A stretch of DNA of 64,000 bases, from NCBI RefSeq assembly GCF_014356525.2, contig NC_052507.1, positions 37,524,216-37,588,215 of the forward strand. Direction: 5' to 3'. Made by a program: the position numbers and the translations under genes. The notes under the pieces were generated by a model, which was given only the letters and a program-made list of their open reading frames with translations, ran no database searches and was not told where the DNA came from. Positions within the stretch are counted from its first letter, which is position 1. Each line of letters opens with the position of its first letter. The DNA is from Nilaparvata lugens (lineage: Eukaryota; Arthropoda; Insecta; Hemiptera; Delphacidae). This document shows, piece by piece, positions 36,601 to 45,912 of the stretch.

Positions 36601-36622
36601 GAAGGAAGAGAAGGATGCGCGT

Positions 36623-36832
36623 TTATAAAATGTTGAATAATAGTGTATCTGAACTTGATTCACTTTCTGATTCAGAAGGAAGATATTCATCTGAACTGAA
36701 GAATGCACTCACATCAGATTCAGAATCTGATAGCTGAAGATCTATCTCAATATCACTCAAAAAATCATTGTTTTGCGGTAATGAATTACGCTTCCGTTTT
36801 GGTTTTGGCTTCATTATGAAGTCCAAAATCAA
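36623..36832 (-). pseudogene. Acidic Ser/Glu-rich ORF, piggyBac-transposase-like N-terminus
   Basis: A 69-codon minus frame starts with a basic patch (KPKPKRKRNS), followed by LSDIEIDLQLSDSESD and SSDEYLPSESESESSSD. Many piggyBac-family transposases begin with a basic patch and an acidic Ser/Asp/Glu stretch like this before the DDD catalytic domain. No catalytic domain follows, so if the assignment is right this is an internally deleted element. A host nuclear protein N-terminus is the alternative. Palindromic motifs lie about 530 bases to one side and 260 bases to the other. Confidence 0.35.
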
Positions 36833-37391
36833 TCACATTTAGAAAACAAAACGCAAAACCACTGCTGTATTTAAATTATCAAAACTTGTTATTCCAAGTC
36901 AGCTGTACAGTGGTATACAGTGTTACCAACTTACATTATTAATATTCATGATAAAAAAAACTTTTATTCAGAAACCAAGCGACATATATAATATGATGTG
37001 TCATTATGTTATCCAGCTGCCTGTAAACGTTCAGGCCTCTGACATAGACCGTAACTTAGAAAAACATGATTGAATTGCATGATGTCAGTGGCACGAATGT
37101 GTGCCACTGGGCTATTTTCATACATGCTGAAAGACGAACTTTAAACCCTTAAAAACCACCCTTAGAGTTGAAATATCGCCAAAAGATTTCTTTTTTCTCC
37201 AATTGTATTTTCTGCTGAATCAGTGATAACTATAAAAAATAGTTAATCAGTAGATATTAACCAGTACAAAATAGGAGTAACTTTATTGTAACGGTAAAGT
37301 TGCGGATACCACTATGAAGATGGATATGTTACAAAAAATACTTGGTCATGTATTGACTGAATTTTGCCGAATTATGGAAAATGTTTTTCAG

Positions 37392-37578
37392 GAGAGACAG
37401 ACAGAGCCAATGTGTAATGCATGAGTTGTTGAGATACCTCAAAAGCTACTTTCCGTACAGCCATTTTGAATTACGTTCAGTTCTCATAGTGAACATTGAC
37501 GATGAAGAGTTTCCAAATACTATGTGGGAGATCTTTGATGGTTCTCAAAGCAACTTCCCAATCAACTCGTCAAAGTAA
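37392..37578 (+). CDS. Unrecognised exon-like ORF with stop
   Basis: After an acceptor-like ATGTTTTTCAG, about 62 codons run to TAA. They include HELLRYLKSYFPYSHFELR, then VNIDDEEFPNTMWEIFDG. The sequence is protein-like, with aromatic and acidic residues spread along it. I do not recognise the family. Its phase matches that of the exon-like ORF at 35404, but the two share no sequence. Confidence 0.3.
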
Positions 37579-37779
37579 ATTAAATTTCTTCAAGCTGCAA
37601 CTCGCACCTAATATGAACCAGAGATGACAGATAAATGATATAGTTTCCTTTACTCTATGTATAAACGTAGTTATCGGTGGTATCAAATGTTTAAAGATGA
37701 CATTCACAATCTGGTCTACGAGGTATGGAATACATAAAACAAAGTTCACGTTTTCCTTGATTGCTATTGGTTAAAATAA

Positions 37780-38110
37780 GATGTTCTGCTAGATGGATAG
37801 GCCTGAAGTTTGTCGCCAGTTAATAGCTAGCGCCTGGTGCCAAGCCTCGGTGGGCGGAAAAGCGGAAAATTGCCTCCATAACAGGACGATGCGCGCACTA
37901 AGACCTTCACGAAAGAAATAATGAACAGTTAACAACTCTAGGGAGGGTGTCCCACCCAGAGACCGGAGTGAGAGGGTTCCCTACAGGGTGAGGGGACGGG
38001 GAATAGGTGTGTGATCCCCTTTGTGCAAGGACTGGCACGCTCCATGATCCCCTAGGCAGCAATGAGGTCGAAGAAGCCTCTGCATATTAACAACTGCGTT
38101 TTAATTCTTG
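37780..38110. other. GC-richer block, unknown
   Basis: Contrasts with the AT-rich flanks (GGTGGGCGGAAAAGCGG, GGTGTCCCACCCAGAGACC, GGGGACGGGG). The frames are not open for long. It could be the UTR of a mobile element or a host non-coding exon; no evidence decides. Confidence 0.3.
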
Positions 38111-38850
38111 CCTCCCATCCTTTATGAGGCTGTTTTGCTTCTATTCGTTACAGTGGACTTGTCCAGCACTTAGACCAGATGTTTTGTGTGATATTAACTT
38201 AGATTTCATAAGAGTGAATGGATAGAGAGTGGAACGAGTGTGGTAGTAAACATGGGTATAGAGTATAGAGCTATAGAGACTATAAGATGAGGTGAGGTGT
38301 GATGTACAAGGAATATTCAGATGGGAAAGAAATAAAGAGGTGAGTTTCAGCGTCATGCTAACTTATTACATTATTCGACAAAGTTGCTTACACCTAGCAA
38401 CTCATAACAAGTTTTGCCATGATTTTAAAAATAATATGAAACATTATAAATCTAAATCATGTAGAGTACGGAGGATGAAGGACAAGAAGAGGATTCAATT
38501 TCCGGTAATAGTTATTGTAAAATGAAGATTGGATATTCTCACTCCTCCGTATACTTGTAGTTCTCACTCAAAATCGTTCCAATTTATTGCATATTCACAG
38601 TTCTTACTCCTTCTTGAAGTAACATCCTCCAATATTTCTCCATGTTGCAAGGCTCCTGGTTCATTCATGTTCACACAAGTTCCATACAGAAATCTAGTTG
38701 AATTGGTGGATATTTTTTAAAGTCTAGTGAATCCAGAAATATGATTTTTGAACAGCACGTTTTCAACAAAATCTTTTTTAAAAGTTGTACTACATTTTTT
38801 TTGAAAAAAAAACTTTTTAGTTTTTTTGGAAATAAACATTTATTTATTTA
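38111..38850. other. Non-coding DNA
   Basis: Short frames at 38292-38720 show no domain. Nothing recognised. Confidence 0.4.
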
Positions 38851-39393
38851 CTAGCTGGCCCGGCGAACTTTGTACCGCCAAATAGTTGATGCATCTCATG
38901 ACAAACTTTAGCTGGATGCACACCTTAGGAGGCGTGATGCGGCATTTTGCATCCATGAGCTTCTTGCTCATATTGGGGTCCGTATCACAGAGACAAGTTC
39001 TCACAGAGACAAGTAGTGTTTTTGAACGATATTAGTTTCACAGAGACAAGTTTCATAGGAACAAGTATTTTTATAAATGGCAGTCTCACAGGAACAAGTT
39101 CCCACAGAGACAAGGTGAGTCTCACAGAGACAAGGTGAGTCTCACAGAGACAAGGTCAGTCTCACAGAGACAAGGTCTGTCTCACTGGAACAAGTAGTGT
39201 CACTGGAACAAGAAGAGGGGTTGAGTCCCATTCGAACAAGTGGAGTGTCACAGAGACAAGGTCAGTCTCACAGGAACAAGGTTGGTGTGGTGTGTTGCCT
39301 ACACATGAAGATGAAGGCATTCCATTTGCTCTAATAAATTGGATGTCATCTGTTTTTTTGTTTTTTAATATATATACATATATATTATGGTGA
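38851..39393 (-). mobile_element. Helitron-like element carrying a 20-bp minisatellite
   Basis: On the minus strand the element ends GGCGGTACAAAGTTCGCC (hairpin arms GGCG/CGCC), then GGGCCAG and CTAG, followed by a host T: a Helitron-type 3' end. Its body (38995-39290) is a minisatellite of ~20-bp units, CACAGAGACAAGGTSAGTCT, with variants using GGAACAAG. A diverged copy, inverted, is at 61400-61835. The 5' end is placed near 39393, where the minus strand begins TC, but the expected preceding A is not seen, so that boundary is uncertain. Confidence 0.6.
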
Positions 39394-39397
39394 CATG

Positions 39398-39515
39398 AAT
39401 AGAATAGAATGACTGCCTTTATTTTTCTTAGAGAGCGAAGTTAGGGCGCAGTCGACCCTCTCTTACACACAACTCTCTATCAAGTATTATAACAATACAA
39501 AAAAATAATACAAAT
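39398..39515 (+). repeat. Dispersed repeat S, copy 2
   Basis: Matches 24920-25020 with a ~15-base insertion after GAATGACTGCCT. It is joined directly to the end of the Helitron-like element. Confidence 0.7.
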
Positions 39516-40079
39516 AATATGATTAAAAACAAACAATAGTTAAGTTATCTACTTATTTAAAATAATAACAAATTTTGAATTATTGAAAAGAAAGAGAAAA
39601 AAATGACACTGAAAATAATACATAACAATGCTGAATAATAGTATTTTCTGATACTTCATCACTTTAGTAAAAAATAAGACACTACAGAGTACAATACAGT
39701 AGGCCTACATAGCTACTGAAGTGTTTGCCATATATTCCATTTCCTACTTATTATCACTATGTAAATCTCGAAGTGGATAAGTAAATTACATTATGATTTA
39801 TTTAAATAGTAAAATGGAATCTTCCTTCAATCAACAAACAACGTGACAAACAACGCTCCTTCAATCCACGTGACATACATATATAAATATATAATTTACA
39901 TATGTAAATAATGTGGTGACATCATTTGATGCCAGCTTTAAACGTTTCTCCTGTGGAGAAAAAATGATGAATTTAGTGGACTGTTTAGTGTATCCTAGAC
40001 ATTTAGATTCAAATCTACATAGCAATTGATTCCCCTTTTCATCCAGGATATTTGTGGTTTCTTAAAATTTAAATTTGTT
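39516..40079. other. Non-coding AT-rich DNA
   Basis: No gene or repeat recognised. Confidence 0.4.
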
Positions 40080-40480
40080 GACCGAGCGAAGTGAGTTCTA
40101 AGATTCAAGTCGACGGTTTTGCATTTCTCTTCATGTTTATATGTTCCGCAATTACGGCGAACGCAGCAATAGATTACCATGAAATTTGACAGGTATATTT
40201 CTTTTTAAATTGTGCCTCGACGTATATACAAGGTTTTTTGGAAATTTTGCATTTTAAGGTTAATACAATGGGTAAAGTCTCCTTCGAACGCCAATATTAC
40301 AGTAAAAATCAGAATAGAATCATCCATAATAATTCAGCTGTTGAGTGGATTTTTAATTGCATGCAATAACGCATGCAATTAATATATCAATGTAACTTGG
40401 TAAAAAATCAGCTGTCGTGTTGACTATTCATTGCATGCAATGACGCATGCAATTAATAACGGAAAGAAAACATAGTATTT
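40080..40480 (+). repeat. Dispersed repeat P, copy 1 (longest)
   Basis: Starts GACCGAGCGAAGTGAG, then AAGATTCAAGTC, CGGTTTTGCATTTC and the TGTTCCGC-TTACGGCGAA block shared with copies at 41865 and 43913. This copy extends further, to TTGCATGCAATAACGCATGC and its repeat 80 bases on. The GACCGAGCGAAG start is typical of ends of insect rolling-circle-type elements. I recall similar sequence from planthoppers, unverified. Confidence 0.75.
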
Positions 40481-41300
40481 TCTCTCGACCTTTATCTGCT
40501 TTCAACTCGGGCTGACCTGTTGCCAGTGTGTTGAAGGAGATTAGCTTTTGATGTTAGCATATTTTTGATACACTAACCCCAACAGCCATTAGCCGTTTTC
40601 ACACCGACATCTTGCCGACACAACATACAAACAGGATTTACTCTTATGAACAGTATGAGACGAGGCTGTGTTTTATAACTGCGCGAGGTCTACTGTTCAT
40701 AGAACTACTAGTCCAGGATTAAAATGTCGTTTTACAAAAATCATCAAATATTCAATAATTCAATACAATGATACATGTACAAATGTAAAGCTGACTAGCA
40801 CCGAGGTAGAATCAATTTATTCTTAAATGATTTGAAATATATTTCAAGTTGTTAGGCTTCATTTATTCATTGAACACCTATTTTATCATTATGGGTTATC
40901 AGAACCTATTAGAATTATGTAGATTGCCTTTAATGAATAAATTGATTTCCATGTAAATGTATTTCTACCAAACACCAAAATAGCTATTTAAATGTGACTT
41001 TCAATTGTTCAGGTTAAGGCCAAATTTTGATACTGCAGTAACTTATACATAAGTGATATCAATGTAAGGAAGAAAAGATTATATACTTCTAGATGGATGG
41101 AACAATATTGGAAAGATGTTATCCAACGGTATTTGAATACACACCCCTGACTGCTACTGTATGGGAGTACCACCAGTAATTTATAAATTTTCAATTCAAG
41201 AAAAGAGTGGTTATAGATAAAATAGTGTACTCAACGGTTATAATCTTCTCCTATCTATATTTTTTCTTCTTATTATTTCTCATCTTCTTCCTCTTCTTCC
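40481..41300. other. Non-coding AT-rich DNA
   Basis: No gene recognised. Confidence 0.4.
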
Positions 41301-41393
41301 TTCTTCTTCTTCTTCTTCTTCTTCTTCTTCTTCTTCTTCTTCTTCTTCTTCTTCTTCTTCTTCTTCTTCTTCTTCTTCTTCTTCTTCTTCTTT
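41301..41393 (+). repeat. (TTC)n microsatellite
   Basis: Roughly 30 uninterrupted TTC units. The open frame through it is poly-Leu and not a gene. Confidence 0.98.
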
Positions 41394-41864
41394 CTCTAGC
41401 TTTGTCCTGCAACGACTGTTTTGTTTTTGTATTATGGAGTCCCTTTTGTATAAGGTACCAAGAACAATAACAGGGATATTTCCAGGGCTCTAGAGAATAA
41501 TAATACTAATTCCCTATGTCGTTTTGCTAAGTTGAAACGTGTAGCAACGTGAGTTGAAATGTATAAGTTGACCTAAATTTTTGAAGGCTGATCTTCGAAT
41601 TGATAAAATGACGACTTTATAGAAACATTATCACAAGCAAATCCCTAAGAACATAATGGAGACTATTCCTTTTAACAGAATAGTGTTCCATCATCATTAT
41701 CATTATCCTCAAATGATACGAGTCGATCCATTCGGCGTATTCACGCCGATCCATTTCATCTAGGAATACCATCATCTAAATATTATGGTAACAATGAAGT
41801 GTTCGCAGAAAATCTCACTGGCACTGACTGTACAACTATGAGATTAAGTCAAGACTAGACAAGG

Positions 41865-42005
41865 TCTAAGATTCAAGTCGGCGGTTTTGCATTTCTCTTT
41901 ATGTTTAAATATTTTTATGTTCCGCATATACGGCGAAACGCGGCAATAGATTTCAATGAAATTCAACAGGTATGTTACTCTTTAAATTGTGCGTCAACGT
42001 ATCTA
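41865..42005 (+). repeat. Dispersed repeat P, copy 2
   Basis: GGTCTAAGATTCAAGTC through GCGAAACGCGGCAATAGATT and beyond matches copies 1 and 3. It lacks the first bases (GACCGAGCGAAG). Confidence 0.75.
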
Positions 42006-43912
42006 TTCTAAGTCAATGACTCTAGGACTCTCTGTTGTGAGGCCGGGTGACATATTCTCGAGTGATGTTTTCATGTGAGAATTTAGATTTTTCTCCCCTC
42101 ACAGGTTTTCACCTTGGGCTTTATTGGTTTAAAGAAATTGTGTATCATTTTGTTTTTATATGAATGTAAATAATGTGTGTGTATGTTGTAACGTTTAAAA
42201 TTCGGATGGATAAATAAAAATTCCTATTTGAAGAAATTTATAGGTCTAAGTGGAATAATAGGCTAATATCGCCAAAGATGATAATGCTTAAAGATTAGAT
42301 AATATCAGGCATCATGGCTAAATTTACAACAGCCGAATAGAAATGAAAATAATTTTTGCTACCTATATAATATTATATAAAATATTGAAAATTTGAGGTT
42401 AGGCGTAAAACATCTACTGATCGGCGACCTAATGATCGACCGAGTCGCATAACGTAGAATCTGACCAAACACCTTGGCAGAAACTTATTGCAACGAAATA
42501 GTATTCAACTTGAGGAACCAAAGGTTCCACGTGGCTAAATATTGTAATATGAGAAACAACCTATAATCTGTAAAAAATTACTTTGCATGTAAAAAACGTA
42601 TCAAAAAACCCAAACAAAAATAATTAAATGTATTAAGGAAGTAGGAGGTTCCTAGGCGCATGAATACTATAATAATTTGCATGCACCAATCAAATGGTAG
42701 CGATTGATAGGCGGTAATAGTGAGCCGATTCAAATATTTTTGTATATATTTCTACAAATGATAAGAATTTATGAGTTACTGTTGTACAGTTTATGTTTTG
42801 GATACGGCCCGAAGGCAAATAAATTATTAAAGATGTAACATAAGTAATAATCTAATAGTTTGGTACGGTCTATTTGAGCCATGAATGGCGGAGGAACAGA
42901 TTATTAAAATTTTATGTAAATTTGGAAATCGGAAATGAAAATTGTAAATTAGAAAAGAGAACTTCCACACTTGCCTGCCAACTACCACCATGAGATGTCA
43001 CCATAAATTATAGAGCGCAATATCTTACAGTACCTTTTATAACTTAAAGTTAAATTGAATTTCTCAATTTTCTCATAAGACTTTGTGATGCTAATGTAAA
43101 GCAAGAGTCATTTAAATAATTTTTAATGCTCTGATTCAAGAAATTTATATTCGAAATAGAATTGTCCAAGTCAACAAGTATCAGCAAGTTGACATCGAAG
43201 CTACATGCAAATAAATGCATATGATCATGAAATGATAGCACATGGTAGCGTTTCGTGCTATAGAACTTCAAGAATAATATTAACCTTTGATATTTTATTG
43301 ATTTCGATTATTGTTTGTCTTATATATTTCTGTCGCTCTATATATTTTTTGTTTTGACTTATTTTTTGAGATATTTGTTAATATATGTATCAAATTTTTC
43401 ATGGTGTACGATTCATTTTATTCCTCAATACTATAGGATATAAGTTTTATATATATATATTTTTTAATAAATTATCAGTATTATTGTGAAAGCTCATGTC
43501 TGGGCCTATAAAGATTTTTATGAGATTATATCCTAGTAAAACCACGATCAGATTTTATAATTATTGAAATAATTCTCATGCTCTACCGATTGATGCCAAG
43601 CAGGAGGCTAATCGTTATTAAATTATAAAAAATAACGTGACAATGTTGAACAATAAAACATTTGAATAATCAAGATTGATATCCAGTTCTTCAAACTGAA
43701 AATAGATGCAGACGTGGATAACAAAAAATTAGACATACAGTACTCCTCATAAGCCACAGTTTCACAATATCTGTAGACAAGGTTAGAATAAATCAATAGA
43801 ACAGTTAATTTCAAACTGCCATGTACTATGAAAAAAAAATCAAAATGTTCCTGAGTAGAACAAGTAGAATAGCATAGGACTTTAAAAAGAACTCAGATAT
43901 CCAAAGTTTCAT
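42006..43912. other. Non-coding AT-rich DNA
   Basis: 42040-42235 ends GGATAAATAAAAATTCC like a polyadenylated LINE tail. 42795-42830 (GGCCCGAAGGCAAATAAA) is similar. No protein-coding frame is convincing. Confidence 0.4.
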
Positions 43913-44035
43913 TGACCGAGCGAAGTGAGGTCTAAAATTCAAGTCAACGGTTTTGCATTTCACTTTATGTTTAAATATTTTTATGTTCCGCATTTACAGC
44001 GAAACGCGGTGATAGATTTCAATGGAATTTAACAG
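43913..44035 (+). repeat. Dispersed repeat P, copy 3
   Basis: GACCGAGCGAAGTGAGGTCT through GCGAAACGCGGTGATAGATT matches copies 1 and 2 at about 90 percent by eye. Confidence 0.75.
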
Positions 44036-44589
44036 AATAAATTTAACAAAAGGCCTTTATAAAACGAGCTCGTTTGATCTAACACTCACATTAATGATGT
44101 TCTTGACGGTCTCGTAGAATGAATTAATTATTTGCAATAATTAATTATGCAGGTCTTTTTCGTCTCGGCTGGGCTCGCACGTAGTCCAGATTTCTTATAG
44201 ATTTCTTTCCGAATTAAATATATATTTATGGGAATTGATTACAATTACGAACTCTTCAACAACACCGAGATCACAGATAAATAAACATTAATTACAAATA
44301 GTTCACATTTAAAAAAGGGATTGGCTTGATAATTTTGAAATTTAACAAGAAGGAAGAACCCTAATTTCCATGAGCATCCTTTCAGAACGAGATCACAAGC
44401 CAGAAGAAGGTGGTTTCCAGAAAAATTTTATCTCTTCCTTGAACGATTTGTAAGCTTCTTTCTGATTGGCTTTTAATTTAACAAACTCCATACAATTGGT
44501 TGCTTCAGATTCAGGGTTTCTTCAACTTTATGATAGAAAAAAAATAAAAGTATTTATATAAAAGTATTTAGTATAAAAGTATTTATATA
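44036..44589. other. Non-coding DNA upstream of the helicase-LINE unit
   Basis: A short minus-strand frame (about 44532-44392) reads MEFVKLKANQKEAYKSFKEE and may be a fragment of a host coding exon; it is unrecognised. At 44546-44590 a 13- to 15-bp unit ATAAAAGTATTTAT is tandemly repeated three times, immediately before the helicase reading frame opens. Confidence 0.35.
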
Positions 44590-45912
44590 GGAGCTAGAGA
44601 TTTGAAGTTTATTTTTTATTATCGAGGTTATTGTGAAATTAATTTTCTTAATATACCTAAGCTATCTGATAGTCCGGGAGTTGAGTACCCTGTAGGATTC
44701 TTTGAAGGTAATAATAAACGTGAAGCATTCATAAACTCTATGATTGAATTACGGTCCCTACTTCAAAACACTGATAACGAAAATGCTAAAATATATAAAA
44801 ATATTCTTCTTAGAGTCACGCATAGGAACATGTCAATATCAGGTGATGAACTAATAAGCGTCCTGAATAACAATATGAACATCTATGATAATAATTTGAA
44901 AAGATTCCTATTCAAAACAAACTCTAAATACCAAATGGGATATTGCTTTGAGCAGGGTGGAAGTTACGTAGAATTTCAAGAGGATACTTTAAAATTCTCT
45001 ACTAAAGAACGATATGTTTTAGTCACACGTAATACTACACTTATGCTGAATAGCGAATTAATAAAAACTATAAATAGAATAACTCTTCATGAGTGTAAAC
45101 TTCCTAAAATAAAGTGGTATGACGGTGTTCCCGGCTGTGGTAAATCTTACTTTATAGTCTCGCATCATGAGCCTGGCAAGGATTAGCTTGATTACAGGAC
45201 AGTTGGCTCATATATAATAAATCATAATCAGAATAAAACATACGATAGAGTTTTTATTGATGAAGCTCTACTTATGCATTCGGGTTACATCGGGTTTATT
45301 GCTAACTTGAGTAAGGCCTCAGAAATGATTGTTGTTGGTGACGCAAACCAAATACCCTATATTGAGAGAAGTAATTATGCCACAAGATGGCATAAAATTT
45401 CAGAATTCTGCGAACCTTTTACAAAGCAAACGGTATCTCGTAGATGTCCTATCGATGTTTGTTTTGTCCTTTCCACTGTCTATGAAAATATTACGACGAT
45501 TAATGAAAGAGCTATCTCAATTCTGCCTACTTACAGAAATGGGGAATACCATCTGATACAACCCGACACTTTGATATTGACATTCACCCAAGAGGAAAAA
45601 CTTATGGTGGGTGATACTATAAAGTGGAGAGAGGATGTTGCACTTCACACAATCCATGAAGCACAAGGGCTAACTCATAAAAATGTTATTCTAATCAGAA
45701 TTAAGTACAAGGCGAATGAAATCTATAACAGCATGCCCCATGCGATTGTCGCTTTGTCTAGACACACTGAAACTTTCAGGTATTTAACAACCAGTTTAGT
45801 AGATGATGCTGTGGACAAACTAATTAAGAGACTTAAATTCATAGATAGTGAGGGGCTTGTTAAATGGAACAAGGAAAAGAGAAGTAGACCTGATGATATA
45901 AGCTATGAGTGA
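44572..45912 (+). pseudogene. Alphavirus-like superfamily 1 RNA helicase, one in-frame stop
   Basis: All six motifs of the viral SF1 helicase family appear in order: GVPGCGKS (Walker A, 45124), FIDEA (Walker B, 45253), GDANQI (45337), SRRCP (45436), HEAQG (45655) and ALSRHT (45751). The FIDEA-x4-HSG and SRRCP patterns set it apart from the Pif1 helicases of Helitrons. These enzymes unwind RNA during replication of plus-strand viruses. About 175 codons precede Walker A without a methyltransferase motif. No ATG starts the frame, which opens at 44572. A single TAG at 45184-45186 interrupts it between motifs I and II; the same frame is open on both sides. Its TGA overlaps the ATG of the LINE ORF2. 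No capsid or polymerase gene is nearby. Confidence 0.85.

Noticed and set aside
38995..39290. CRISPR-like array
   Set aside because: The units are contiguous minisatellite copies without unique spacers, and the genome is eukaryotic.
41207..41470. Leucine-rich membrane-like ORF
   Set aside because: It is a (TTC)n tract read as poly-Leu.
44572..45912. Helicase as a Helitron Rep/Hel or cellular Pif1 gene
   Set aside because: The FIDEA-HSG, SRRCP and HEAQG motif set is of the RNA-virus SF1 type. Pif1-type helicases have different wording (for example IIDEISM), and no Rep domain is present.
44036..45912. A larger integrated RNA virus genome
   Set aside because: No methyltransferase, RNA polymerase or capsid frame flanks the helicase. 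Downstream is LINE ORF2 and upstream is non-coding DNA.
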